From an uncultured Synechococcaceae cyanobacterium (lineage in GTDB: Bacteria; Cyanobacteriota; Cyanobacteriia; PCC-6307; Cyanobiaceae), in the NCBI GenBank assembly GCA_902570945.1, contig CACGAJ010000005.1:1-58512 (forward strand): a stretch of 58,512 bases of DNA. Reading direction: 5' to 3'. Below, piece by piece: positions 27,815-37,271 of the stretch (the first letter of the stretch is position 1; each line of letters opens with the position of its first letter). The notes under the pieces are model-generated. The model saw nothing but the letters and a program-made list of their open reading frames with translations, did no database searches and was not told where the DNA came from. The position numbers were made by a program, and so were the translations under genes.

Positions 27815-29038
27815 ATGAATAAGGTTCCAAGAAGTGCCTATGTTCACATTCCTTTTTGCCATAGAAGGTGTTTTTATTGTGATTTTGCAGTTATTCCATT
27901 AGGAAACAAAGTTGAAACTTTACAAGGTTATGGAAGTAAAACTGTTAAAGAATATTTGCACATTTTATATAGAGAAATATTGTCAATTAAGCATAAAGCA
28001 CCTCTCTCGACAATTTATATAGGCGGCGGTACACCATCAATTTTGGATCCAAAACAAATTAAAGAGTTAATTGATCTTTTTAAAAAAAATTATGGAGTTA
28101 ATTATGGTGCTGAAATTACTATGGAGGTTGATCCAGCTAGTTTTACTCAAGATGATCTTTATGGATTTATAAATGCTGGGATAAATAGATTTAGTCTCGG
28201 AGTGCAAAGTTTTAATACTCAGATACTTCAAAAGTCTGGAAGGAGGCATTTGAGAGAAGATGCTGAAAAATCTTGTTTGTGGTTGAAGAGAGTATATGAT
28301 TCTGGATTAATAAAAAGCTGGAGCTTAGATTTAATTCAAAACTTACCACTAAGTGGATTTAAAGAATGGCAAGATGACTTAAAAAAAGCAATAGCGTTTT
28401 CACCACCACATATGTCCATTTACGATTTAAATATTGAAAATGGAACTGTTTTTAAAAAATTAGTCAATTTAGGAAAATTAGAACTTCCAAGTGATGAAGA
28501 AGCTTTTAGAAATAGTGAATCAACTCATTTAATTTTAAAAAACTCAGGGTACTCAAGATATGAAATCTCAAACTATTGTCTCCCAAGGCATCAATCGAGA
28601 CATAATAGAGTTTATTGGAGTGGTTTAGGCTGGTGGAGTTTTGGTCAAGGTTCCACTAGTTCACCTTGGGGGGAAAAGTTTACGAGACCAAGAGTTAGTA
28701 AAGAATATAAAGAATGGGTTATTAGACAATACGAATTTGATTTAGATTCATCCCTTATTAATAAAGATTATGTCTATAAAGAACTTGATGAGAAGATAAT
28801 GTTGGGATTAAGACTTAAGGAGGGTATAGATATTTATGAGGCTTTTAAAGAACAAAACTGGGAAAACAATAAATTTGAAAGTAACTTTAGTAAATTGCTT
28901 GAAGAATGGGAAACATTCCTTGAAAGTGGACTATTGGTTAAAAAGGGCAATAGATTCTTTTTAAGTGAACCTAAAGGGATGGAACTAAGCAATCAAATTC
29001 TTATTTCAATGTTTAAGTGGTGGGAAGATATTAATTAA
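27815..29038 (+). CDS. hemW: HemW-like radical SAM protein
   Basis: Radical SAM enzyme of the HemN/HemW family. The cluster motif HIPFCHRRCFYCDF (CxxxCxxC) is at about residues 12-25 and is followed by the SAM-binding IYIGGGTPS (about 67-75). It lacks the extra N-terminal extension of true HemN, and HemW proteins act in heme trafficking rather than as coproporphyrinogen oxidases. It was often annotated as an oxygen-independent coproporphyrinogen oxidase. The length is 407. Confidence 0.9.
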   Translation: MNKVPRSAYVHIPFCHRRCFYCDFAVIPLGNKVETLQGYGSKTVKEYLHILYREILSIKHKAPLSTIYIGGGTPSILDPKQIKELIDLFKKNYGVNYGAEITMEVDPASFTQDDLYGFINAGINRFSLGVQSFNTQILQKSGRRHLREDAEKSCLWLKRVYDSGLIKSWSLDLIQNLPLSGFKEWQDDLKKAIAFSPPHMSIYDLNIENGTVFKKLVNLGKLELPSDEEAFRNSESTHLILKNSGYSRYEISNYCLPRHQSRHNRVYWSGLGWWSFGQGSTSSPWGEKFTRPRVSKEYKEWVIRQYEFDLDSSLINKDYVYKELDEKIMLGLRLKEGIDIYEAFKEQNWENNKFESNFSKLLEEWETFLESGLLVKKGNRFFLSEPKGMELSNQILISMFKWWEDIN

Positions 29039-29165
29039 GACTAACCATACCCTCTTTGTCATGGCTAAAACCACTGCCATCACTTGATCTACGAGAATTG
29101 TAGATAATAAAATAAATTCCTTCGGAAACTTCTTTAACAAAAGGTGAAGCAAATTTTAAAAATAT
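29031..29165 (-). CDS. Possible small antisense gene with a non-standard start
   Basis: On the minus strand a frame reads FASPFVKEVSEGIYFIIYNS then RRSSDGSGFSHDKEGMVSLN and stops at 29031, overlapping the hemW stop by 8 bases. The DNA is richer in GC than neighbouring gaps and the residues are not the usual Lys/Asn/Ile/Phe mix of AT-rich non-coding frames. No ATG, GTG or TTG precedes the conserved-looking part. ATA at 29165 or TTA at 29159 are candidates only. It may be a decayed or mis-started small gene. Confidence 0.35.
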   Translation of the reverse strand: MFLKFASPFVKEVSEGIYFIIYNSRRSSDGSGFSHDKEGMVSLN

Positions 29166-29215
29166 AAAATAATTGACAGTCGAATTAAAATAAAGGGCAA
29201 TTAGCTCTTTTTTTT

Positions 29216-29785
29216 ATGACTAAAAAGTGGAAACAATCTGAATTAAATAGAATCTACAGAGATAATCCAGAATTAAAGAAAGCCCCCTTAGTGGGTATAG
29301 ATGTAATAGTTGTTGAGTTTTTAAAATTACATGATGTAGAAGCAAGACCACCGAAAGATACAAGCAGGCGAGATGGAGCTATTGCTGGAGCTATTACTGG
29401 TGCATTTGGTGCTGATGTAGGAGGAGATGCTTTTTTAATACAAGGTCAAAAAACACAAACCCAACAGCAAGAATGGACATCATGGAAACAATGGGCTTTA
29501 AGTCATAAAGATTTCCCAGAATATAAAGCCAAGTTTAATGGTGAAGCAGAAGCAAAAAATAAGGAAATTGATAAGACATTGGCTGACCCTGCTTTTATAG
29601 AAAAATGGGAAGCTTATTTTAAAGAAGCTCGTGATAAAGAATTCGTGAAAAAACAAAAAGCTATGAAAGGAAGAGCTTATGCGTTGATAGCATTATTCGT
29701 AATTATTGGAACGTTGATTGGTATTGGAAACTCACCAGAAGCCCAAAAGTTTTTAAATATAGAAGGTACTGAATATAAAAAATAA
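29216..29785 (+). CDS. Conserved-type hypothetical with a C-terminal membrane anchor
   Basis: A 189-residue protein I do not recognise. It has no signal peptide. A Gly/Ala-rich hydrophobic stretch at about 54-75 (GAIAGAITGAFGADVGGDAF) resembles a glycine-zipper segment. A charged helical region full of Trp, Lys and Glu (85-150) follows, then one transmembrane helix at about 153-171. It may be a tail-anchored membrane protein. It stands alone between hemW and panB. Confidence 0.7.
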   Translation: MTKKWKQSELNRIYRDNPELKKAPLVGIDVIVVEFLKLHDVEARPPKDTSRRDGAIAGAITGAFGADVGGDAFLIQGQKTQTQQQEWTSWKQWALSHKDFPEYKAKFNGEAEAKNKEIDKTLADPAFIEKWEAYFKEARDKEFVKKQKAMKGRAYALIALFVIIGTLIGIGNSPEAQKFLNIEGTEYKK

Positions 29786-29882
29786 TAATTAATAAAACGC
29801 TTACTAGATACTCAATATCCTTATAAACTATTGCAAATACAACGTTCTCAGCAAATCTCTACTTATGACAAAATGTAGGTGA

Positions 29883-30656
29883 TTAATTAAGTTTCACAGA
29901 GTCTACCCATTCTTTTAATTTATCTTTAAATAATTTCTTACCTTGAATAATCGGTTGGCAAAATGGTGGTTGATCATCATTAAGGCCTAACAAATCTGCA
30001 GTAACTCTTATTTGCCCATCGCAATAATTACCTGCACCAATACCTATAGTGGGAATTGTTAAGTTATTTTGTATTTCTTTAGCAAGCATCTCAGGAATAT
30101 GTTCAAGAACTATCGAAAAACAACCTAATTTTTCAAGGATAGAAGCCTCTCTCTTAATTTTTTCTTGGCTTTCTAAGCTTTCTCCTTGTTTCTTTAATCC
30201 AAGATTTAAATAGCTTTGTGGTGTAAGCCCTATATGACCCATAACAGGGATTCCCATTCTTATTAATCTAGAAATAACTCTTTGTATTTCTGGTTCAGCT
30301 CCTTCGACCTTTACAGCTTTTGCATAAGTGCTTTGAATGATTTTCCCTGCGTACTCCACAGCCTTATCCTCTCCACATTGGTAAGTCAGAAAAGGCATGT
30401 CGGAAACTAGCAAAGGTTGTTCTTCAATTTTATTTTTAAAACCTCTAGAAACAGCGTTAGTATGATAAATTATGTTTTCTAAAGTTAATGGCAATGTAGA
30501 TTTGTATCCTAAACAGACCATTGCTAAGGAATCTCCTACCAAAACGAGATCAACATTAGCCTGTTCTGCAATGGATCCTGATATTGAGTCCCATGCAGTT
30601 AATGCAATAATTTTTTGAGAATTTTCTTTATATTTAACGAGTTCAGAAGGTAACAT
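29883..30656 (-). CDS. panB: 3-methyl-2-oxobutanoate hydroxymethyltransferase
   Basis: PanB, the first dedicated step of pantothenate synthesis, a TIM-barrel enzyme. The N-terminal block contains TAWD (about 20-23), VLVGDSLAMVCLGY (about 40-53) and, later, GHIGLTPQS (about 140-148) and GIGAG (about 205). It is 257 residues against 264 in E. coli. It is encoded opposite to the SRP RNA, whose gene begins 46 bases upstream of its start codon. Confidence 0.95.
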   Translation of the reverse strand: MLPSELVKYKENSQKIIALTAWDSISGSIAEQANVDLVLVGDSLAMVCLGYKSTLPLTLENIIYHTNAVSRGFKNKIEEQPLLVSDMPFLTYQCGEDKAVEYAGKIIQSTYAKAVKVEGAEPEIQRVISRLIRMGIPVMGHIGLTPQSYLNLGLKKQGESLESQEKIKREASILEKLGCFSIVLEHIPEMLAKEIQNNLTIPTIGIGAGNYCDGQIRVTADLLGLNDDQPPFCQPIIQGKKLFKDKLKEWVDSVKLN

Positions 30657-30701
30657 AAGTATTTATGTATCTTTTTTAATCAAGAATTGCTAATATATCA
30701 C

Positions 30702-30797
30702 TGACTCGGCCTTTCGCGGTTTTAACGCCTAAACCTGGTCAGGACCGGAAGGTAGCAGCCACAAGGGATGCTTGAGGCAGGCGAGATAACCGAGTCA
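30702..30797 (+). ncRNA. ffs: Signal recognition particle RNA (4.5S type)
   Basis: A hairpin RNA of about 96 bases. The ends TGACTCGG (30702-30709) and CCGAGTCA (30790-30797) are exact complements. The conserved Ffh-binding core GGTCAGGACCGGAAGG followed by TAGCAGCC lies in the middle, giving the GGAA-type tetraloop and symmetric loop. A short T-rich stretch follows. Its partner protein Ffh is encoded at the right end of the window. Confidence 0.95.
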
Positions 30798-30811
30798 CCT
30801 TATTTTAACTA

Positions 30812-31927
30812 TTAATTAATATCTTTTTTATTTTGCCTTAATCTTAAAAAGTCGGGAATATTAGCACCAGTATCTTTATTATCGGAAACATTATAAAAAG
30901 ATTGATTAGATAATCTGTTTCTAATCCTTTGTTGGTTCAAATCCTGATTAGTTTCAAAACCTGTTGCAATAACAGTAACTTGTATCTCACCATCCATGGC
31001 TTCGTTGACTGCTTGACCAACGATTATATTCGCATCATCATCTACTACACTACTAATCACTTCTCCAACAGAGTTCACATCGTCAAGAGTTAAGTCTCTT
31101 CCTCCAGTGATATTTACTAGGCAACCTTTTGCTCCATCAATTCTTCCTGCTTCTAGCAATGGACTGTTGATTGCTGCTTGAGCAGCCTCTATTGCTCTAG
31201 ATCGACCAGATCCAATACCCATACCAAGAAGTGCGGTACCTGCTTCAGTCATAACTGATCTAACATCAGCAAAGTCAAGATTAACATCACCTGGACGAGT
31301 AATTACTTCACTAATACCTTGGACTCCCATTCTTAAAACATCATCTGCATTCCTGAATGCTTCTTGGATAGAGGCACCTGCAGAAACTTCTTTTAACCGA
31401 TCATTTGGTATGACAATAAGAGTATCAACATTTTCTGCCAATCTCGCAATACCTTCTTCAGCTTGACGCATTCTTCTTTTCCCTTCAAAAGAAAAAGGTT
31501 TAGTTACTATACCTATTGTTAATGCACCGCTCTGCTTTGCGACTTCTGCCACAACTGGAGCTGCTCCTGTGCCAGTACCTCCTCCCATTCCTGCAGCTAT
31601 AAAAACCAAGTCGGATCCCTCTAGTGATTGTTGAAGCTCATCTCTAGATTCTTCTGCAGCTTTTTGACCAATACTTGGATTACCTCCAGCTCCAAGACCT
31701 CTTGTTAAGTTCTGACCTATTTGAACCCTACGATCTGCAGAGGATTGAAGCAAGGCTTGTGCATCAGTATTTAGAACTCTGAATGAAACTCCTTCGAGAT
31801 TGCTATCAATCATCCTGTTTATAGCATTACTTCCACCACCCCCAACGCCAATAACTTCAATTTTGGCATTTTGACTGGGAAGGATGTCTTTTGATTGATC
31901 AAAGTTTGGATTGTTACCGAAGCTCAT
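30812..31927 (-). CDS. ftsZ: Cell division protein FtsZ
   Basis: Tubulin-like GTPase that forms the Z ring. The motifs [13 protein letters not shown] (near the N-terminus) and the GTP signature [10 protein letters not shown] (about 120-129 of the full frame) are intact. A C-terminal tail ends [16 protein letters not shown], with the conserved IPDFLR peptide that binds partners. I prefer the ATG at 31927 (371 residues). An upstream ATG at 32050 would add 41 residues of uncertain value. It follows ftsQ. Confidence 0.95.
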   Translation of the reverse strand: MSFGNNPNFDQSKDILPSQNAKIEVIGVGGGGSNAINRMIDSNLEGVSFRVLNTDAQALLQSSADRRVQIGQNLTRGLGAGGNPSIGQKAAEESRDELQQSLEGSDLVFIAAGMGGGTGTGAAPVVAEVAKQSGALTIGIVTKPFSFEGKRRMRQAEEGIARLAENVDTLIVIPNDRLKEVSAGASIQEAFRNADDVLRMGVQGISEVITRPGDVNLDFADVRSVMTEAGTALLGMGIGSGRSRAIEAAQAAINSPLLEAGRIDGAKGCLVNITGGRDLTLDDVNSVGEVISSVVDDDANIIVGQAVNEAMDGEIQVTVIATGFETNQDLNQQRIRNRLSNQSFYNVSDNKDTGANIPDFLRLRQNKKDIN

Positions 31928-32106
31928 CTCTAAATAAGGATCTAATACTAGTATTGGGTGCATTATGAACTCACTAAGCTCATATGTAGGAAATTGTTGA
32001 GGAAAATCCTTAAAATATTTACTTAATAAATATTTTGTTTTGAATGCCAAACCCTTAATAACACTACAATAATTAAAAAAAATTATATAAAATCGTTTTC
32101 CAAATA

Positions 32107-32832
32107 TTAGGGTTTGAACACTTTTATTTTTGGTTTATTTGGATCAGTAAGATCAATGTTATCTATTTTTTGGGGAAAGTTATTTTTCTTAAATTCATTT
32201 TTAAGGTTATTAATTATTTGTAATTGATAGTTGATTAAATCTGGATTAAATCCTAGAAAGATTGTTTTTAAATCTTTTTCTTCAACAGTTAGAAATCCAT
32301 TTTGCGAAAAAGAAATTTTAATTAACTCAAATTTATAATTATCTTGAGCAATTAAAATTTCAGATAATATTTTTTTAAATTTTTCTTGCCAACCAAAAAC
32401 TTGTATATTCAATTTATTCAAAAATTTTTCGTCTACATTTTGTTTATTAATAAACATTCCATCTTTATCAACGAAGCCTAATATCTTTTCTTCATTTAAT
32501 ATTTTTTCAGCGTAAGCTATTGGGGTTCTAGTATTAACAAATATTTTCAAACCAAAAGGAAATATTTGCCTGCTTACTGAAACATTCTTAAGTGATAAAT
32601 TTTGTTTTAACTCATTTTCTAACAATTTAGTCTTAACAAAAAATAATCGGATCGGTAATTTTAAAGATGAATTATTTACAATATCATTCTGCGAAAATAA
32701 TTCACTACCAGAAATCTGAATATGCTGAATTTCAACTTTTTTAAGAGTTTTTATGCTTAAAAAGCTTGTTAAAAATAAAAATGAAATTTGAAAAAGAAAG
32801 TCTCTTTTATTGATTCTTTTTTGGCTTTTCAC
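32107..32832 (-). CDS. ftsQ: Cell division protein FtsQ
   Basis: Bitopic divisome protein. One N-terminal transmembrane helix (about 12-27) follows a basic start. A POTRA-like domain follows (KKVEIQHIQISGSELFSQND, then a long, Asn- and Lys-rich FtsQ domain). The length of 241 is typical. It starts within the last 4 bases of the upstream 136-residue gene and precedes ftsZ, matching the ddl-ftsQ-ftsZ order of many bacteria. Confidence 0.88.
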   Translation of the reverse strand: MKSQKRINKRDFLFQISFLFLTSFLSIKTLKKVEIQHIQISGSELFSQNDIVNNSSLKLPIRLFFVKTKLLENELKQNLSLKNVSVSRQIFPFGLKIFVNTRTPIAYAEKILNEEKILGFVDKDGMFINKQNVDEKFLNKLNIQVFGWQEKFKKILSEILIAQDNYKFELIKISFSQNGFLTVEEKDLKTIFLGFNPDLINYQLQIINNLKNEFKKNNFPQKIDNIDLTDPNKPKIKVFKP

Positions 32833-33239
32833 AAATCACATCGAGCTTTTTCCATTAATTTGTCCATCCAATCTCTTGCTAGCTCTGCATCTGAAAATGG
32901 TACATCCATTTCTTTCCCATCACCTACTAATCTCAACCTGCACTTACCTTGAGATTCTCTTGTTAAAGGAGCTTCTCCTGAAGTTAGTGCCATTAATTCA
33001 ACTAATTCTAGTTTCTTGATTGTAAAACTATCTTTTTCTTCAAATTTACCAGCTTCAAATGCGCTCCACTTTAACTCCCCATTTTTTAAGGATGCTGCAC
33101 CTGAACTATCTAACTTGCACAGTTCAGAATCACTTGCCCAACTTCTAAAAAGGTTTTGCCTTCTTCTCTCTAACCATCCAAGTGCAGTTAATAAAATGAA
33201 GATTAAAAGTAATGGTAACCAAAGAAGTCCATGCAACAT
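32829..33239 (-). CDS. Membrane-anchored protein between ddl and ftsQ, unknown
   Basis: A 136-residue protein with an N-terminal transmembrane helix (about 4-21), the basic cluster ERRRQ and a soluble domain. The soluble domain has a Leu/Val-rich beta pattern (KLELVELMALTSG, then GKCRLRLVGDG). No family is recognised. It overlaps ftsQ by 4 bases and starts 10 bases after ddl, so it is made with cell wall and division proteins; a role there is inference. Confidence 0.75.
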   Translation of the reverse strand: MLHGLLWLPLLLIFILLTALGWLERRRQNLFRSWASDSELCKLDSSGAASLKNGELKWSAFEAGKFEEKDSFTIKKLELVELMALTSGEAPLTRESQGKCRLRLVGDGKEMDVPFSDAELARDWMDKLMEKARCDL

Positions 33240-33249
33240 TTGATTTAAA

Positions 33250-34317
33250 CTACAAATTTAGAGATATATCTACCAGTTTAGCCACAAGTTGTTCAATTTT
33301 TAAACCTGAAGCTTTCCAGAGCAAAGGGAACATACTGTTTTTTGTAAAACCAGGTATTGTATTTATTTCATTTAACAAGACTTTGTTTGAAGATTTTTCT
33401 AAAAAGAAATCCACCCTTGCAAAACCAAAAATATTTAGTGCTTTACAGCTTTGAATGGCTATTTCTTTAATTTGTTTGGTGATTTTAGAATCTATTTCGG
33501 CGGGGATAGTTATTTTGTTATTAGAGTTATATTTCGAATTGTAATCATACCAATCAGCTTCGTATATTACTTCTCCAACCTCAGAGGTTAAGAGTTTGGA
33601 ATTCCCCATTATTCCGCATTCAATTTCTCTTACATCTAAACCTTCTTCTACTAAAATTCTTGGATCTATTTCATAAGCCTTTTTTAAGGCTTGTAATATT
33701 TCGGATTCATTTTTAGCTTTAGAGATGCCAAGAGATGATCCAGAGTTAGATGGTTTAACAAAAACAGGAAAATTTAATTTTTTTAAAATCTGACTTATTA
33801 ACTTATTTTGTACTTTTTTATCATCGAGGTCTTCATTTTGAAAAACTAGATAATTAACTTGTGGAAGTTTGAGATTTGAGAAAATTGTTTTCATCAATAT
33901 TTTATCCATCCCTAGAGCAGAACCTATAATTCCACATCCGACCAAAGGTTTCTTTGTAAATTTAAGCAAGCCATGAATTGATCCATCTTCACCATTAAAT
34001 CCATGTAAAAGAGGAAACCAAACATCAACGTTTTGAAATTCAATTCCGTCAAGGAAGTTAATTTTTTTTTGATTAAAAATTCCTTGTTTTTTTGTTTTAT
34101 TGTTTTCAATTTCACCAATTAAGACCTTTTCTGAGAGATCACTATCAAGCCAATCTCCATATTTGTTTATGTAAAAGGCTTTAACTGTAAAGCGTTCTTT
34201 GTTTTTTTCCGAATTAAATGCTTGATAAACTGTTTTCGCAGAGGATATCGATATCTCATGTTCATTGGAATTCCCGCCAAATATTAACCCAATACATTTT
34301 TTCTTACCTCCGATCAT
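33250..34317 (-). CDS. ddl: D-alanine--D-alanine ligase
   Basis: ATP-grasp enzyme that makes the D-Ala-D-Ala dipeptide for peptidoglycan. It has the N-terminal GGNSNEHEISISSA (about 14-27), LHGFNGEDGSIHGLL (about 104-118), the ATP segment FVKPSNSGSSLGISK (about 185-199) and NEINTIPGFTKNSMFP (about 318-333), which binds metal and substrate. The length of 355 fits. It heads a run with the 136-residue protein, ftsQ and ftsZ. Confidence 0.96.
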   Translation of the reverse strand: MIGGKKKCIGLIFGGNSNEHEISISSAKTVYQAFNSEKNKERFTVKAFYINKYGDWLDSDLSEKVLIGEIENNKTKKQGIFNQKKINFLDGIEFQNVDVWFPLLHGFNGEDGSIHGLLKFTKKPLVGCGIIGSALGMDKILMKTIFSNLKLPQVNYLVFQNEDLDDKKVQNKLISQILKKLNFPVFVKPSNSGSSLGISKAKNESEILQALKKAYEIDPRILVEEGLDVREIECGIMGNSKLLTSEVGEVIYEADWYDYNSKYNSNNKITIPAEIDSKITKQIKEIAIQSCKALNIFGFARVDFFLEKSSNKVLLNEINTIPGFTKNSMFPLLWKASGLKIEQLVAKLVDISLNL

Positions 34318-34328
34318 TTAGAAAAAAA

Positions 34329-35723
34329 TCATAAATAAAGTTCACCTGTTAAAGAAAAAGGTCTTGCTTCATTTATTCTGACTTCTATCTCATCTCCCAA
34401 TGAAAAATTAAAGTTAATGTTTTTGGGAATCTCTACGAAAGTTAATCTATTTGTTCTAGTTCTACCCATAAGTTGCGAAGAATTTTTTGGATTTAAACCC
34501 TCAATTAAAACGCTTTCTATATTATTTATATATCTTTGATTTCTACTCCTAGCAGTTTTCTCGACCAAATCATTAATTTCCTGCAATCTAGCTTTTTTAA
34601 CCTCTTCCGAAAGTTGATTCGGCCAAACTGCTGCAGGCGTGTTCGGTCTTGGAGAGTATGCTGCTGTATTCACTTGATCAAAGCCAATTTCTGATATTAG
34701 CTTTAATGTATCTTGATATTGTTCTTGGGTTTCTCCTGGGAAAGCAACTATTGCGTCAGCTGTGATTGATGCATTTGGCATTAATGATCTTATATTCTCG
34801 ATAATATTTTTATACTTTTTGATAGTGTATCCTCTGGACATTTGCTTTAAAATTTCATCATTTCCACTTTGGAAGGGAATATGGAAATGTTCACAGACCT
34901 TATCAAGTTCATAACAAGCTTGAATCAATCTTTTTGAAAAATATCTTGGATGACTAGTAGCAAATCTTATCCTGCTAATTCCTTTAACATCATGTATGTA
35001 ATATAAAAGATCTGTTAAGGTATTCTCTTTCCTTCCCCCTTTTGTTGTTCCTGGAAGGTCTCTACCATAAGCATCAATGTTCTGACCCAAAAGAGTAATT
35101 TCTTTAAAATTATCATCAGCTAATTTTTGGATCTCACTTTTTATCGCTTTTGGATATCTTGATTGCTCTTTTCCTCTGACAGAGGGGACTACACAATATG
35201 AACACCTTTCATTACATCCATAAATTATATTTACCCAGCCACAAATAGAGCTTTCTCTTCTGGCACTTGTTATGTCTTCAGAAATAAAGGTTTCTTCTGT
35301 CGCAGCAACTTGATTTCCTAAATCAACTTTCCCAAGTAGATTCTCAAGATTATTTACGTGTTGAGGCCCCATAACTAAGTCAAGTTCTGGGACTCTTCTT
35401 AGTAAAGACGCTCCCTCTTGCTGAGCAAGGCAACCCGCAACAACAAGTTTTAAGCTAGGTGTTTTGTGCTTTCTTTTTGCTTGTCTTCCTAGAAAGCTAT
35501 AAACTTTTTGCTCCGCATTATCTCTGATCGTACATGTATTGTACAAGACCAAATCGGCATTTAATTCATTATCTGCTCTGGTATATCCCATTTTTTCTAA
35601 TGTCCCAGCCATTCTCTCAGAATCAGCCTTGTTCATTTGGCATCCAAATGTGGTTATCCAATATCTGCCAGTAGTTGAATCCTTTTGAAATTTTTTTTCG
35701 TCTGGTTTTGTTTTTGTTAGCAC
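34329..35723 (-). CDS. miaB: tRNA-2-methylthio-N6-dimethylallyladenosine synthase
   Basis: Methylthiotransferase that modifies A37 of tRNAs reading U-starting codons. The N-terminal domain holds three cluster cysteines ([22 protein letters not shown]). The radical SAM motif is [13 protein letters not shown] (about 168-180), and a C-terminal TRAM domain follows (about 395-460). The length is 464. It is 11 bases upstream of ddl. A tRNA-His gene lies 73 bases upstream on the same strand. Confidence 0.96.
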   Translation of the reverse strand: MLTKTKPDEKKFQKDSTTGRYWITTFGCQMNKADSERMAGTLEKMGYTRADNELNADLVLYNTCTIRDNAEQKVYSFLGRQAKRKHKTPSLKLVVAGCLAQQEGASLLRRVPELDLVMGPQHVNNLENLLGKVDLGNQVAATEETFISEDITSARRESSICGWVNIIYGCNERCSYCVVPSVRGKEQSRYPKAIKSEIQKLADDNFKEITLLGQNIDAYGRDLPGTTKGGRKENTLTDLLYYIHDVKGISRIRFATSHPRYFSKRLIQACYELDKVCEHFHIPFQSGNDEILKQMSRGYTIKKYKNIIENIRSLMPNASITADAIVAFPGETQEQYQDTLKLISEIGFDQVNTAAYSPRPNTPAAVWPNQLSEEVKKARLQEINDLVEKTARSRNQRYINNIESVLIEGLNPKNSSQLMGRTRTNRLTFVEIPKNINFNFSLGDEIEVRINEARPFSLTGELYL

Positions 35724-35795
35724 TTTGCTAGGAATTTTTTATGATTATTTAATTCAAGATTACAATTTAAAAAATTTTGCTGCAATTTTTTTGAG

Positions 35796-35868
35796 GGCGA
35801 GCGAGGGGATTCGAACCCCCGAATAGCGGCGCCACAAGCCGCTGCCTTAACCACTTGGCGACGCCCGC
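35796..35868 (-). tRNA. tRNA-His (GUG)
   Basis: The acceptor arm GCGGGCG pairs with CGCTCGC (one G-U). The anticodon stem GCGGC/GCCGC holds the loop TTGTGGC with anticodon GTG. The T arm is GGGGG-TTCGAAT-CCCCT. The base before position 1 is an encoded G (35869) that can pair with discriminator C, as expected for the G-1 of histidine tRNA. CCA is not encoded. Confidence 0.96.
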
Positions 35869-35998
35869 CGCACATTTATAAATTTAACAACTCATGGGTA
35901 ATTTTTCATAGTTATTTTCTCTTTTAGCTAAATTTGAATTATTTTCTAATTCATTAAAGTTTTCTAATGTTTTAAAATAAAAGAAAATTTTAAAAAAT

Positions 35999-37234
35999 TT
36001 GAGTAATTCCGGCACAGCTGAGGTTCTTATTCCCAGAAGCCTTTTTTTAATAGAAGATTTTGATAACCTCATTATTGATGAGGAGGATTTATGCTCAGTT
36101 TCCATTAGTTGGGAAAATGGACTTGTCTCTCAGTTAAAGCCTTTAGAAAATAAAGTTGCAAAACCAAAAAATATTTTATTCCCAAGATTTGTTGAAACGC
36201 ATTCGCATTTTGACAAATCATTTACATGGGCAGACTTTCCTAATCAGGAATCAAACTATGGAGGAGCATTATCAGTAAATCTTGAAGAACATAAAACTAG
36301 AACTACAGATAAGGTTCTAGAGAGAGTTGAGAAATCATTAAAACTTGCTATACAAAATGGATATCGAGCTATTAGAAGTCATATTGATACATACAAAAGT
36401 CAATCAATGGATATTTGGATTGAACTATTTAATTTACAAAAAAAATTTTCATCTGAGTTGACTTTACAATTCGTTGCTCTAGCTCCGTTGGAGTTCTGGG
36501 ATACAGCTAATGGAGAAGATTTGGCAAAAATATTTTCCTCTTATGGAGGCATTTTAGGAGGTGTTATTGTTCCCCCTTTTAATAAAAAAGATACAAGTAA
36601 ATTTCTCTCAAAGATGCTTCTTCTCGCGAGTAAATATAAATTAGAAATTGATTTGCATATAGACGAATCAATTATTGAGCCTGGAGCGGGAATAAAAGTT
36701 TTATTAGAAACAATCGAAAATTTAAAAATTAATAGTATTCCGATCACTTGTAGTCATTTGAGTAGTCTTATTTCTCTAAGTCATAGAGAGATTTTAAATT
36801 TAGGAGAAAAAATGGCTGAGAGAAATATTAAGGTTATTGCTTTACCTCTAACAAATTTTTGGCTGCTCAATCGAAGTACTAAAACTACATCATTAAAAAG
36901 ACCAGTTGCCCCAATAAAGCAATTACAAAAATCACATGTGGATGTATCTCTGGGTAGTGATAATGTTCAAGATCCTTGGTACCCATTTGGTAATTTTGAC
37001 CCTTTTTATATGTTGTCTTGCTCGATACCTATGCTTCAACTAAATCCCTGGGAGAGAATGACTCTATCTTCTATTTTTTTAGCTCCAAGCAGATTATTAA
37101 ATTTAAAATGGGATGGTTTAATTAAAAAAGGTTGTCCTGCTGATTTTGTGATTTTAGATGCACAAAGATGGGCAGATGTTTTTTCGACTACTTTAAAGAG
37201 AAAAGTATATATAAAAGGCGATTTATATTGCTAA
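35999..37234 (+). CDS. CodA-like amidohydrolase
   Basis: Metal-dependent hydrolase of the cytosine deaminase type. Metal ligands are recognisable: THSHFDKSFTW (about 63-73), LHIDE (about 219-223), CSHLSS (about 252-257) and LGSDNVQDPWYPFGN (about 319-333). The last closely resembles the DPWYPLG block of E. coli CodA. The length of 411 is near the 427 of CodA. The start is TTG at 35999 because no ATG precedes the conserved core. The substrate could be cytosine or another cyclic amide. It is 37 bases upstream of a GlcD-like oxidase. Confidence 0.8.
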   Translation: MSNSGTAEVLIPRSLFLIEDFDNLIIDEEDLCSVSISWENGLVSQLKPLENKVAKPKNILFPRFVETHSHFDKSFTWADFPNQESNYGGALSVNLEEHKTRTTDKVLERVEKSLKLAIQNGYRAIRSHIDTYKSQSMDIWIELFNLQKKFSSELTLQFVALAPLEFWDTANGEDLAKIFSSYGGILGGVIVPPFNKKDTSKFLSKMLLLASKYKLEIDLHIDESIIEPGAGIKVLLETIENLKINSIPITCSHLSSLISLSHREILNLGEKMAERNIKVIALPLTNFWLLNRSTKTTSLKRPVAPIKQLQKSHVDVSLGSDNVQDPWYPFGNFDPFYMLSCSIPMLQLNPWERMTLSSIFLAPSRLLNLKWDGLIKKGCPADFVILDAQRWADVFSTTLKRKVYIKGDLYC

Positions 37235-37271
37235 TCGACTAATTTATATATAAAACTAAAGAAATTTATTA

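Noticed and set aside
31928-32050. Upstream ATG that lengthens ftsZ by 41 residues
   Set aside because: The added sequence shows no FtsZ motif and the shorter form (371 residues) starts nearer the conserved domain; not excluded, only less likely.
36541-36747. Minus-strand frame inside the CodA-like gene
   Set aside because: Antisense to metal-ligand regions of the hydrolase.
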